Position numbers and translations under genes: made by a program. A stretch of 64,000 nt of DNA from Bog-473 sp963843365. GTDB taxonomy: Bacteria > Actinomycetota > Acidimicrobiia > Acidimicrobiales > RAAP-2. How positions within the stretch are numbered: the first letter of the stretch is position 1; each line of letters begins with the position of its first letter. The DNA is taken from NCBI GenBank assembly GCA_963843365.1, contig CAWJKG010000003.1:186001-250000 (forward strand), in the 5' to 3' direction. The notes below the pieces were generated by a model. It saw only the letters and a program-made list of their open reading frames with translations. It did no database searches and was not told the origin of the DNA. Of this stretch, positions 44,007 to 53,236 are shown in pieces.

Positions 44007-46040
44007 ATGAATACCGCCGGACTCGAATGGCGTCTACGCCGGCTGTCGAAAATGTCTGCATCAGAAATGCGATGGCGCGTTTCGGAGCAGGTGCGACGCA
44101 GACGATGGGCATCCCAACAGATCTTGCCTCACAATCCCCGTGATCCAGGGGCGGGGTTCTCTGCACGTCGCATCGGCGCTGCGTGGCAGCCGGTCCGGGA
44201 GGAGGCCTTTCGTGCACTGCCCACCGAACATGTACTGCAAGCAATTCCGGACAATGTCCGTCGCAGTGTCATAGAGGCAGCAGACCGTATCTTGGCTGGG
44301 GAGTGGCAGCTCCTTGGAGCAGTGCGCCGAGACATGGAGGATCCAGACTGGTTCTTCGACCCGGTGACCGAGAAACGCGCACCTCAGGTCGAATATTGCT
44401 TCAGGGTAGACCACCGATCGGAAGACGTCACCGGCAACGTGAAGCAGATCTGGGAACTGTCACGTATGCACCATGTCACCGTGTTGGCGGCAGCTTTTAG
44501 CCTTTCCCACGACGAACGCTACGCGCTCCGTGCCGCGTCTCATCTTCGCTCGTGGTGGGCGCAGAACCCGTTTCTTTCCGGCGTTCACTGGACCAGCGGA
44601 ATCGAGGCCGGGTTGCGGCTCATCGGCTGGGTCTGGGTGAGACGGCTCCTCGACGGGTGGACGGGAGCGAGTGAGCTCTTCGAGCGCAACGATGTGGCGC
44701 GTGCTCAAATCTGGTGGCATCAGCACTATCTCGCGTCATTTCGGAGCCGGGGGTCATCTGCCAACAATCACGTCATCGCTGAAGCCGCCGGGTTACTGGT
44801 GGGTGCTGTTGGGTTTGACTTTTTCGACGAGAGTGCCCGCTGGTCCGAGGAAGCGGCGAGAGTTCTTGAGCAGGAGCTCCGAGCCAATACCTTTGCCAGC
44901 GGTGTCAATCGAGAAATGGCCTTCGACTATCACGGCTTTGTCGCCGAGCTAGCGGTGGTTGCGGCGGCGGAAGCGAGCTGGGCCGGTCGACCTTTATCGC
45001 ACGAGTTCTGGGATCGGCTGTACTGCATGTTCGACGTCATCGCAGCGACGATGGACGTCGCGATGAGAACGCCGCGTTATGGCGACGGAGACGAAGGACG
45101 GGCGCTGGTTCTCGATCCTCCTACTTCCGACCACTGGTCGGGACTCCTCGCGATCGGCCAATCGCTGTTCGAGACTCCCCGGTGGTGGCCCAACGTTCAG
45201 CCGACGATGACGAGCATCGTTCTGGGATCAATGACCACGCGTCGGCCTGCTGGGGTTCTGGGCCCACGTCCGAGTCACTATGAGGACGCCGGCCTCACGG
45301 TGCTGCGGAGCAGCCCGTCCGACGGCGACGAGATCTGGTGCAGATGTGACGCAGGCCCTCATGGATTTCTGTCCATCGCGGCCCACGCCCACGCCGATGC
45401 CCTGGCGGTCGAGGTGCGTCACAACGGGGTGGACATCCTGGCCGATCCGGGTACGTACTGCTATCACGGCGAACCGCATTGGCGGAGCTATTTTCGATCG
45501 ACCGTGGCGCATAACACCCTTGAGGTTGGCGGCTGTGATCAGTCGACCTCGGGTGGACCCTTTCTCTGGAGCCGGCAGGCTCGGACCACGCTGAGGGGGC
45601 TGGCGGGTGGGGAGGATGGTGAAGTTGTCGCCTGGTCGGCGGAGCACGACGGCTACCTGTCGCTCAAGCCACCCGTTCTTCATCGCCGGACGGTGCGCCT
45701 CGAGAGTGAGCTTCGACAGATCGAGATCGTCGATCGCATCGAGACGATGGGAGAGCACAGTCTCCGACTTGCCTTCCATTTCGGCCCGACGATCGACGTC
45801 CGGATGGTCGGCCGGAATGCGGAACTGACCTGGTCAGATGGGTCGTCCTCGTTCGGTGCCACGCTCGTCCTGCCCGTGGGCTTGTCATGGTCCCTCCATC
45901 GGGGTGAGACCGAACCCATCCTGGGTTGGTACTCACCAAGCTTCGGCTCCAAGTTGCCGGCTTGGGCGCTGATCGGGCTGGCGAAAACCAGCGGCACCGG
46001 CTCGGACGCGCACGGCACCACCCTCAAGTTCCACGGATGA
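44007..46040 (+). CDS. Heparinase II/III-like polysaccharide lyase
   Basis: A 677-residue protein from ATG 44007. An alpha/alpha-toroid N-terminal domain with many Trp and Arg ('WWAQNPFLSGVHWTSGIEAGLRLIGW', 'NNHVIAEAAGLLVGAV') is followed by a beta-sandwich domain starting near residue 450 with 'FLSIAAHAHADALAVEV', 'DILADPGTYCYHG' and 'FRSTVAHNTLEVGG', the His-rich catalytic strip of heparinase II/III. No signal peptide is seen, so it may act in the cytoplasm or be exported otherwise. Lyases of this fold cleave uronate-containing glycans, consistent with the uronate-forming dehydrogenase in the same operon. Confidence 0.87.
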   Translation: MNTAGLEWRLRRLSKMSASEMRWRVSEQVRRRRWASQQILPHNPRDPGAGFSARRIGAAWQPVREEAFRALPTEHVLQAIPDNVRRSVIEAADRILAGEWQLLGAVRRDMEDPDWFFDPVTEKRAPQVEYCFRVDHRSEDVTGNVKQIWELSRMHHVTVLAAAFSLSHDERYALRAASHLRSWWAQNPFLSGVHWTSGIEAGLRLIGWVWVRRLLDGWTGASELFERNDVARAQIWWHQHYLASFRSRGSSANNHVIAEAAGLLVGAVGFDFFDESARWSEEAARVLEQELRANTFASGVNREMAFDYHGFVAELAVVAAAEASWAGRPLSHEFWDRLYCMFDVIAATMDVAMRTPRYGDGDEGRALVLDPPTSDHWSGLLAIGQSLFETPRWWPNVQPTMTSIVLGSMTTRRPAGVLGPRPSHYEDAGLTVLRSSPSDGDEIWCRCDAGPHGFLSIAAHAHADALAVEVRHNGVDILADPGTYCYHGEPHWRSYFRSTVAHNTLEVGGCDQSTSGGPFLWSRQARTTLRGLAGGEDGEVVAWSAEHDGYLSLKPPVLHRRTVRLESELRQIEIVDRIETMGEHSLRLAFHFGPTIDVRMVGRNAELTWSDGSSSFGATLVLPVGLSWSLHRGETEPILGWYSPSFGSKLPAWALIGLAKTSGTGSDAHGTTLKFHG

Positions 46041-46146
46041 AATCGGGGAACCGGCTACCCCGATTCCCTCACAAGTCCATTGCTCGGTATCTGCACGACC
46101 ATGACTCGCTCTCATAGAACGTGAAGTACCAGGCGACGGTTCTCTG

Positions 46147-47370
46147 ATGGTCCTGCACACGGGTGGTGCCACCCGCTCCCCTGAGTCGGACGATTCGAGA
46201 TCCCTCGGGAGTTCGCGGACGCAGACCCATCTGCGTATGGCCATGAATCTGCTCACGGACGACCCCAGTCAGCCGTCTGGGGCGCATTGGTGCTGGACGC
46301 GGCTCGTGCCCGAAATGGCCAACCGGCTTCTCCCAGGTGAAGAGCTCCACCTCATGCTGAGTCCTTCGGCGCGCCACTACTTTCCAGAAGATGGAGATTC
46401 GGTCCGACACCTCACGTTCCCGTGGTCCAATGAGCATCGAATTTTGCGGACGGCGAGCGAACATCTCGTCACACCGTTCCGCCTGCCTCTTCGCCACATC
46501 GACTTGCTGAGTACGGCCATCGCGCCCACGATCAAGTCCACCCGCTCACTGGTCATCCACATGAAAACGATGCACGCATTCACGGTTCCAGAGACGGTTG
46601 GCATCGGACCTCGCACGTATCGACGTCTCAACTATCAACGCTCTGTCGGCATTGCAGACGCGGTCATCGTCAACTCCAACAGCCTGCGAGCAGAGATCGA
46701 TGAATATCTCCAGGTCGACCCCGAAAAAGTCAGTCTCATCTATGAAGCGGTCGACCACGACATCTTCAAGCCAGGTGATCGTGATGCTGCTCGCGCCCAT
46801 GTAGCAAGGTTCGGAATTTCACGCCCATTTGCGTTGTTCGTATCATCCCTATGGCGCTATAAGAACGCGGATGGTGTGTTGCGAGCCTGGAAGCTGATCC
46901 ATGAGGAGCTCGCCGGTCGTCAGCTCGTGATCCTCGGCGCAGAACGGGATCAGAAGTATTCAGACGAGCTCCATCAACTGGCTGATGAACTCGGAATTGC
47001 GGGAGACGTAGTTTTTGCTGGTGGCGTACCGAACGAGGAGACGGCACAATTCTACCGAGCGGCCGATCTCCTCGTCTATCCCTCGTTCAATGAGACTTTT
47101 GGATTGCCGATCCTCGAGGCGATGGCATGCGCCTGTCCGGTTGTGACATCCAATCTCAGCTCGATGCCTGAGATTGCCGGTGGAGCGGCTATTCTCACTG
47201 ACCCGCACGATCCAAGCGCGATCGCCAGATCGATCCTTGAGGCTGCCGGCTCTGACGTATCGAGACTTCGCACTCTGGGTCTCCGTCGTGCTCAGGCATT
47301 TACCTGGGCCGCGACGGCCGACGCCACGCTGAATGTTTACCGGCAAGCTGCGGAGCGCCGGCGCCCATGA
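46147..47370 (+). CDS. Family 4 glycosyltransferase
   Basis: Up to 407 residues. ATG 46147 is the longest start; ATG 46246 (MNLLTDD) may be the real one, since the first 30 residues are low-complexity. The N-domain shows 'PSQPSGAHWCWTRLVPEMA' and 'HMKTMHAFTVPE'. The C-domain is a strong GT4 match: 'PFALFVSSLWRYKNADGVLRAWKLI', 'ADLLVYPSFNETFGLPILEAMACACPVV', where the two Glu residues bind the donor. Last gene of the plus-strand operon, ending 7 bp before the convergent flippase gene. Confidence 0.85.
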   Translation: MVLHTGGATRSPESDDSRSLGSSRTQTHLRMAMNLLTDDPSQPSGAHWCWTRLVPEMANRLLPGEELHLMLSPSARHYFPEDGDSVRHLTFPWSNEHRILRTASEHLVTPFRLPLRHIDLLSTAIAPTIKSTRSLVIHMKTMHAFTVPETVGIGPRTYRRLNYQRSVGIADAVIVNSNSLRAEIDEYLQVDPEKVSLIYEAVDHDIFKPGDRDAARAHVARFGISRPFALFVSSLWRYKNADGVLRAWKLIHEELAGRQLVILGAERDQKYSDELHQLADELGIAGDVVFAGGVPNEETAQFYRAADLLVYPSFNETFGLPILEAMACACPVVTSNLSSMPEIAGGAAILTDPHDPSAIARSILEAAGSDVSRLRTLGLRRAQAFTWAATADATLNVYRQAAERRRP

Positions 47371-47377
47371 GAAGAGT

Positions 47378-48784
47378 TTACGGAGGTTGTTCGGATGACT
47401 CGCTCGGGGAGCGCAAGCCTTGAGCGTCCGGAGACAACGCGAGGAGGAGTCTCGTGTTCTTCGCCAACCTGCTGCGGAAGGCCGCTGTCGCTGAGCGGGA
47501 TTGTGTTTGCGTTCCCTCGATCGATCTGCGAGTCCAGGATTGCAGCACCAAAATGGCGGCGACAGCGAGGGCGACGCTGAGCACGTAGGCAATCGCTGCC
47601 CCAGTGACGCCATAAACCGCGGCCAGGACACTCACTGCTGCGACGCTGAAGGCGAGCTTTGCGAGCTGGAGCACGAAAAGCGGCCGGACCCGTCGCGTCG
47701 CCGTCAGAGTAATGATTGGTCCGACGCCGAGGGCGGCGAGCACGACGGACACCGCGAACAATCGTGCGCAGGGTGCATACTTCACAAATTCAGGGCCGTA
47801 CAGCACTTTCAAGAGCAGGGGCGCCGCCAAGAAGACGACGGCTCCGCAGGCAACAGAGGCTGCAACGCCCACCCCGGTGACGAACCGGGATACCTTGGCC
47901 ATGCCTGTCCAGCCGCGCTCGGCGAGTTGCCTGGTCGCCTCGGGCAGTCCGAAGCTCCCGCTGGCATTGACAACCACCGTTGTCGGCCCCGCCACGAGAC
48001 CCTGCGCCGCTTTCAGTCCGCCCAGAGCGGCAGGGCCCAAAATGACGCCGGCGAGGATCAGATAGAGCTGACCCGCCCCCCAGCTGGCAGCACGCTCGCT
48101 GGCCAACCACTGACTGGTGTGCCAACGAGACCAGAGAAACTCCGATCCCCCGCGGACGGAGGGTCGCACAGAGAATTGTCGGAGACCATAGAGAGCGGCG
48201 ACTGCCGCTCCCATACCCCAGGCTGCGACGACGGCAAAGACCGAGTGCAGTCCCGCCAAGAAGATAGCGACGAATGCGGAAGCCTGGACCGCATTGAACA
48301 GGAGGTCGTTGACCAGCGACTTCCTGGGCTGTCCTCGCATGAATCCGATCCATCGCCAATAGTCCTGCAGATCGAGCACGATGACCCATGGAGCAACCGA
48401 GAGGAGCCCGATTCCAAATGTGTGCTGCCCGACGACGAGCAGCGCCGAACCGACGGCGGCGATGATGCCTGCCGCCATGACGTCGAGGGTCACATTCGCG
48501 GCGAATCCGCGCCGGACGTATTCATCTTTGTCATCCCCTCGCATGTCCCCCATAATCGCCATTGGATCGGTGATCATCGATCGATGGAGCGTTGCCAGCA
48601 GGATCCAGACCGTGTAAGCAAGGGCGAAGGCGCCAAGGCCGGAAGGTCCGCTGATTCGGGCCACGACGATCCCGACCGCAAAATTCGATGCGGAAGCCAC
48701 GCATTGGTCCGCCATCGTCACCGTGGCACGGCTGGCAGTGCTACCGCGACGGGGCCATCGAGCCTTGAGCATCGTGGCAGCCAT
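47378..48784 (-). CDS. Wzx-type polysaccharide flippase
   Basis: A 468-residue, mostly hydrophobic protein with about 12 predicted transmembrane helices. The N-terminus 'ATVTMADQCVASASNFAVGIVVARISGPSGLGAFALAYTVW' is the opening of polysaccharide-transport/MATE-like Wzx proteins ('D.....s.f...i.iaR.lgp.e.G.fala'). A 40-residue polar tail follows the last helix. It flips the lipid-linked repeat across the membrane. ATG 48784 is chosen over the longer frame because the hydrophobic pattern begins there. A strong nested inverted repeat sits 32 bp upstream. Confidence 0.85.
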   Translation of the reverse strand: MAATMLKARWPRRGSTASRATVTMADQCVASASNFAVGIVVARISGPSGLGAFALAYTVWILLATLHRSMITDPMAIMGDMRGDDKDEYVRRGFAANVTLDVMAAGIIAAVGSALLVVGQHTFGIGLLSVAPWVIVLDLQDYWRWIGFMRGQPRKSLVNDLLFNAVQASAFVAIFLAGLHSVFAVVAAWGMGAAVAALYGLRQFSVRPSVRGGSEFLWSRWHTSQWLASERAASWGAGQLYLILAGVILGPAALGGLKAAQGLVAGPTTVVVNASGSFGLPEATRQLAERGWTGMAKVSRFVTGVGVAASVACGAVVFLAAPLLLKVLYGPEFVKYAPCARLFAVSVVLAALGVGPIITLTATRRVRPLFVLQLAKLAFSVAAVSVLAAVYGVTGAAIAYVLSVALAVAAILVLQSWTRRSIEGTQTQSRSATAAFRSRLAKNTRLLLALSPDAQGLRSPSESSEQPP

Positions 48785-48815
48785 GCTCGTTACCGGCCTT
48801 GGTCTGTGCGAGCAG

Positions 48816-48873
48816 GGTCCTCGCTGGAGCGCGTGCAAGTCATGGGTGGTTCGAAGGGCGAACCACGAGGACC
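48816..48873 (-). promoter_or_regulatory. Nested stem-loop in the flippase leader
   Basis: The outer arms GGTCCTC (48816-48822) and GAGGACC (48867-48873) enclose an inner perfect hairpin GTGGTTCG-aaggg-CGAACCAC (48846-48866). On the minus strand this lies 32 bp upstream of the flippase start, so a transcript begun further up would carry it in its 5' leader. There is no U-run, so it is not a simple terminator. Confidence 0.45.
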
Positions 48874-49133
48874 GCCCACCGGACACAGAGCGCAGCGGGG
48901 GCACACGAATACAGAACACAGGACAATCTCCCTGCTCAGGGTGATGGTCCTGGTCCGTCGATTTCAGGCCGGGCGGGTCATAGGCCCAGGCCTCGGCCCC
49001 AGCGGGACTGACCCCCCTCGCGGAGGGAACTATCCCGGGTTGCCGTATCTTCTGCCCGTCCCGGATCTCTATATGTCAAAGGTCGCAATCAGGCCGTTCG
49101 GACTGACCACACTCGAACCGGGACGCTCACTCA
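48874..49133. other. Intergenic region between flippase and second LuxR gene
   Basis: About 260 bp beyond the hairpin up to the LuxR start at 49134. It is GC-rich, with short G/C runs (gggactgacccccctcgcg near 49000) but no convincing reading frame or recognised riboswitch. It must contain the promoters of both divergent genes. Confidence 0.35.
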
Positions 49134-49841
49134 GTGCTCAACAGCAACCTCCATCCTCTCCCAGAAGGAAATGACTCCCGAGGCGGTTCATCGTTGTCGG
49201 GCTCAAGGATTTCCGTGGTCGTTGTCGCGGCCCAACAGCTCTTTGCCTATGGGCTGGCTCGGCTGCTCGGCGAGGATGAGTGTCTCAATGTCGTCGGGGT
49301 CTCCGATGGAGAGTCGGATGTGCTGGGCCTCTGCGCCGCCAAATCCGTGGACGTGGTGCTCATCGATTTGGAGCTGACTCGAGCAAATTGCATCGAGGTC
49401 GTGACACTGATTGCATCGGAGCGCCCAGCCACAAGAACACTTGTTTTGACATCCAGCCCCGATTGGCACGTCCGGGTTGCCATGCTCGCAGGAGCTTCGG
49501 GCGTTCTCCTCAAGGACACTTCCCCAGAAGCAACCAGGGCAGCCGTTGTGTCCATACATCTGGGCGATCAGATTCTGTGTAGCGAAGCAGCCCGATGGGT
49601 AATGACCGATGACCCTTCAGCCCATTTGACGCGACGGGAATCGGACGTTCTGCGCATCATGGCGCAGGGTGCCAATAATGCGGAGATCGCTCGACAACTC
49701 AAACTTGGTGAGAAGACCGTCCGCAACTACGTGAGCCGCCTCTATCGCAAACTCGATCTTCATAATCGCGCCCAATTCGCTACGTATCTCGCGCAGACCA
49801 AATTTTTCCTCCAAGACTGGCGGACGAGAGTCGGCCGCTGA
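49134..49841 (+). CDS. Second orphan LuxR-type response regulator, atypical receiver
   Basis: A 235-residue protein from GTG 49134. The LuxR DNA-binding domain is clear ('LTRRESDVLRIMAQGANNAEIARQLKLGEKTVRNYVSRLYRKLDL'). The receiver keeps Asp78 in 'VVLIDLEL', 'VLTSSPD' and Lys in 'LLKDTSPE', but the magnesium-binding acidic pair is missing (V-V-A-A-Q-Q at 30-35). As with the 36,291 gene, no kinase is adjacent. It lies 273 bp upstream of the chain-length, polymerase gene block and faces away from the flippase. Confidence 0.82.
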   Translation: MLNSNLHPLPEGNDSRGGSSLSGSRISVVVVAAQQLFAYGLARLLGEDECLNVVGVSDGESDVLGLCAAKSVDVVLIDLELTRANCIEVVTLIASERPATRTLVLTSSPDWHVRVAMLAGASGVLLKDTSPEATRAAVVSIHLGDQILCSEAARWVMTDDPSAHLTRRESDVLRIMAQGANNAEIARQLKLGEKTVRNYVSRLYRKLDLHNRAQFATYLAQTKFFLQDWRTRVGR

Positions 49842-50114
49842 CATGAAGGAACCTGCCGAACAGAACCCAGTTCAGACGGCAACGATTGGCGATGAGCAGC
49901 TCGCGACCCAGAGATCCTTCTCGCAGCCCGGTCGGAGATAGCAAGTTGTGTTCCGCCAGCGATGTGCAGATCGCCCGCTTCAAACCCGTTCAGGGGCTGC
50001 GCCCGGTGTATCAGAAGCCGCACCAATGACTCCCTCAACGGGGCTCCGTGGCCTGGGATCGCGACGCCGAGGAGGGCGCTCAATTGCTCTGAGCAAGCGT
50101 TGAATGTGGGGCGT

Positions 50115-51626
50115 ATGCTCTGGCTCTTGCGTCGGCGACGCTCGATCCTTGCGGCCTTCGTTTTGGTGGGCGCAGTAGTGCCGGCAGTCGTCATGCTCTT
50201 GCGTCCGCCGTCGTACACGTCGGCGGCGCTGGTGCTCTTGCCGACACCTTCGGGTACCAGCTCCTCAGGGAGTTCCAGCGGGGGACCTGTAAACAGCAAC
50301 GTCACCGACAGCGAGATAGCAGATAGCGCCGCAGTGCTGACAACAGCGGCATCGAAGGTCACTCCCCATGTTTCGCTCCAGACGGCAGAACGCCGGGTTA
50401 CTGCTACACCCATCGCGACAAATCTCGTCCAGATTTCGGCAACCGGCTCGTCTCCCGTTGCTGCAAAGTCGTTGGCTGACGCCGTTGCCAACAGCCTCGT
50501 CGCGTTCGTCACGTCCGCGGAAGTTGCAAATGGATCGAGTGCCCTCGCGGGACTCGAGGGGCAAGCTGCCGAATTGACCAAGCAAGTCAACAAGTACGAC
50601 CAAGAGATCAAAGTTCAAGAAGCCGCAATTCAATCGAATCCGAATTCAGCGATGGCGCAAGCTGATACGCAGCTGCTGGGCTCGTTGACCACGGCACAAT
50701 CCAATGCCTCCTTGCAGTTGCAGAGCGTGAACAGCCAGATCGCGGCCGCAGAGCTGAATAATGCCGCGAATAATGGAGGCACCGAGGTGATCCAGCATGC
50801 CTCTTCGGCAACCGGCCCCTCATTGCTCAGTCGACTACTCCCGATCTTCGGTGGTGCGATTCTCGGGCTGCTTCTCGGTCGCGCGTACATCCTCATCCGA
50901 CAACGGAATTCACACCTCACGACCCACGACGAGATCGCGTCAGCCGCCGGCGTTCCCGTGGTGCTTTCCTCAACGGCGGATAGCCTCGGCCGATCATCTG
51001 ATTGGTTGACCCTTCTGCGCGAGCACCAACCCTCGGAGACGGAGGTCTGGAACGTCCGTAAGGTCCTGAGCTATTTGGATGTGCCTGAGTTGGGACGGCG
51101 TGAACTGACGGTTATCACGCTTGCAGAGGACGGCGCCAGCATGGCTGCAGTCGCTCACTTTGCCGTGGCTTCGGCAACTTCCGGAATCCCTACCTCCTTG
51201 GTGCTCACCTCGGATGACTCCGGGTCACGTGGACTTAGTGACGCGTGCGACCTACTCACGGCCCGCAGTGAGATGGCACGTCCCAATCTTCAGTTGTTCA
51301 AGGGCTCGGATCCAGTCGAAGAGGCCGAGAGCGCGCTGACGATCGTTTCAATCGTGCTCAGCCGTGATCAACCCACGCTGCCAGCCTTCATGGCTCGCGG
51401 GATGGTCTTTCTGGCGCTCTCGGCGGGATTTGTGGACGAGGAGCAGCTGTCCCGGATCCTCATCGCGGTCGGACAAGAGGGGCTTTCCGTCGAAGGTCTT
51501 TTCGTCACCAATCCGATGAGTGCCGATCGGACGCTTGGCTCGCTTCCGAATACGAACGAACAGGTCACGCGGTTCCTGCGGTCGAGAGCCCTGGAGCCTT
51601 GGGCCGGAAACGCGGACGTGCGGTGA
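50115..51626 (+). CDS. Wzz-type polysaccharide copolymerase with degenerate kinase domain
   Basis: 503 residues from ATG 50115 (GTG 50106 is an alternative). TM1 is 'ILAAFVLVGAVVPAVVMLL'. The external part has the Wzz-like 'PSYTSAALVLLPT' strand and a coiled coil ('LEGQAAELTKQVNKYDQEIKVQEAAI'). TM2 is 'LPIFGGAILGLLLGRAYIL'. The cytoplasmic domain has the layout of a BY-kinase, but at the position of the P-loop (about residue 335) it reads 'ITLAEDGASMAAVAHF', with no GKS/T. It is likely catalytically dead and structural in chain-length control. Confidence 0.78.
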   Translation: MLWLLRRRRSILAAFVLVGAVVPAVVMLLRPPSYTSAALVLLPTPSGTSSSGSSSGGPVNSNVTDSEIADSAAVLTTAASKVTPHVSLQTAERRVTATPIATNLVQISATGSSPVAAKSLADAVANSLVAFVTSAEVANGSSALAGLEGQAAELTKQVNKYDQEIKVQEAAIQSNPNSAMAQADTQLLGSLTTAQSNASLQLQSVNSQIAAAELNNAANNGGTEVIQHASSATGPSLLSRLLPIFGGAILGLLLGRAYILIRQRNSHLTTHDEIASAAGVPVVLSSTADSLGRSSDWLTLLREHQPSETEVWNVRKVLSYLDVPELGRRELTVITLAEDGASMAAVAHFAVASATSGIPTSLVLTSDDSGSRGLSDACDLLTARSEMARPNLQLFKGSDPVEEAESALTIVSIVLSRDQPTLPAFMARGMVFLALSAGFVDEEQLSRILIAVGQEGLSVEGLFVTNPMSADRTLGSLPNTNEQVTRFLRSRALEPWAGNADVR

Positions 51627-53236
51627 CGACTATGCGAGAGGGACCAGCCTTTCCGGACGTGGAGGGAGTGGCATCCGAGCCTGAGTCGAGCTCGGTAGCG
51701 TCCAAGTCTCCCGCAGAGGCGCAACCGCCTGTTGTCCTCGTCGGCCGGCTCGTGAGCCTTCGGTTTGTCCTGAGGGCCCTTCGTCGTCGGCGCAAGGTAT
51801 GGCTGAGCCTCGCAGCTCTTGGTCTCGTGATTGGCCTCGGCTACCACGCGGTCGTTCCTCGCAGTTACAACGCGAATGCCACGCTGTACCTCGCGCAGGC
51901 TGCCGGGACTGATCCTGCAACGGGCATGGCCAACGACATCGCGCTGCTGCAAACCACCGCTGTCGGCCACCGGGCGGCTGAACTCCTGGGTGAGCCTTCC
52001 CTGAACCCTTCAACTTTGCTTGGCAAGGCGCCTGGCGTCCCGGAGAGCAACAACGTGCTCATTCTGAGCGTGGCTGGTCCCACCAAGGCAGAAGCGGAGC
52101 GAAGGGCGAACGCCTTGGCAAAGGCGTTCCTTGGATTTCGATCTGCGAGGCTTCAGCAGCAGACGTCAAACGCCAACAAGGCACTTGAAGATCAAATCAG
52201 CACGCTGGAGCAGAAGATCAGCCAGCTGAGTGCTTCCATCAACAATGCTGGCTCATCGTCACAAGGCAACCAACTGACCACTCTCGCCGGTGAGCAGTCG
52301 TCAGATACAAGCCAGCTTGCGGCCCTTGAACAGAGTGTGCAGCAGAATCAAATCTCGACGATTGGGGTGATCAAGGGGAGTAGCGTCGTGACGCCGGGTA
52401 CTCTTGTGCCTGCCTCGACCGCCAAACTTTTCGGACTCGACGGAATGGCTGGCCTCATCGGCGGCTTGGTGATCGGCGTGTCATTTGTGATTGTCCAGGC
52501 AGTCCTCTCGGATCGGCTCCGGCGTCGGGATGAGGTGGCGTCGCTGCTCGGTGCTCCGGTCGAGTTGAGCCTGAAAGCGGTGCGCGTGCCCCGTCGTCGC
52601 CGGGAGCGCTGGGTTCGCAGGTCCGCACAGGAATCTCAGGGAGAAATAGCCGCATTCGCTGGGTACCTGCGTCGACACGGCGTGCGCCAGTCGGGTCGCA
52701 AGACACTGCTCGTTGTCGCGATAGACGACGTGGCCGTTCCGGCGGCGGCTCTGGCGGCTCTGGGCAAGCGGTTGGCCGATGAAGGGGAATCGGTACTGGT
52801 GGCGGATCTTACCGACGAAGGGCTTCTCGCTCGAGGTATTGAACATGTCTGGTCCGATCGTCTCGACTTGTCCGATGGGTCGGGCGGTCGCATACACGTG
52901 TTCACGCCGTCTCCCGACGACATGAATGAGCTAGTCGACCCGCCGTGGGCGGCGACGTCCGACGGAGCCAATGTTGTCTTGGTATTGACGAGCATTGAAG
53001 CCGCCAAGGGAGCATGGCATCTCAGCTGGGCAAAACAGGCGGTCGTATCGGTAACGGCTGGCCGCTCGAGCGCCCAACGCGTCAGCTCCACAGCGGTGCT
53101 GCTCCGTGCTGCCGGCCTCACGATCCGATCCGCAGTGTTGATCGGCGCGGACAGCGACGACGAGTCCATCGGCCTACTCCGACCGGACGCGCCTCTCGTG
53201 GGATTGCCGGTGGCCGAGGGCGTCATTCCCGCATGA
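51623..53236 (+). CDS. Second Wzz-type copolymerase with degenerate kinase domain
   Basis: 537 residues from GTG 51623, overlapping the previous stop. After an unstructured 45-residue start come TM1 'VWLSLAALGLVIGLGYHAVV', a Wzz strand 'RSYNANATLYLAQ', a Gln/Ser-rich coiled coil ('ALEDQISTLEQKISQLSASI') and TM2 'GLIGGLVIGVSFVIVQAVL'. The cytoplasmic part again has the Rossmann pattern of a BY-kinase with the P-loop lost ('LLVVAIDDVAVPAAALAAL') and no Tyr cluster at the C-terminus. It probably pairs with the preceding protein. The polymerase gene overlaps its stop. Confidence 0.76.
   Translation: MTTMREGPAFPDVEGVASEPESSSVASKSPAEAQPPVVLVGRLVSLRFVLRALRRRRKVWLSLAALGLVIGLGYHAVVPRSYNANATLYLAQAAGTDPATGMANDIALLQTTAVGHRAAELLGEPSLNPSTLLGKAPGVPESNNVLILSVAGPTKAEAERRANALAKAFLGFRSARLQQQTSNANKALEDQISTLEQKISQLSASINNAGSSSQGNQLTTLAGEQSSDTSQLAALEQSVQQNQISTIGVIKGSSVVTPGTLVPASTAKLFGLDGMAGLIGGLVIGVSFVIVQAVLSDRLRRRDEVASLLGAPVELSLKAVRVPRRRRERWVRRSAQESQGEIAAFAGYLRRHGVRQSGRKTLLVVAIDDVAVPAAALAALGKRLADEGESVLVADLTDEGLLARGIEHVWSDRLDLSDGSGGRIHVFTPSPDDMNELVDPPWAATSDGANVVLVLTSIEAAKGAWHLSWAKQAVVSVTAGRSSAQRVSSTAVLLRAAGLTIRSAVLIGADSDDESIGLLRPDAPLVGLPVAEGVIPA

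Noticed and set aside
48880..49133. c-di-GMP riboswitch upstream of the second LuxR gene
   Set aside because: The characteristic conserved loops of the class I and II aptamers are not found; only generic GC-rich runs are present.
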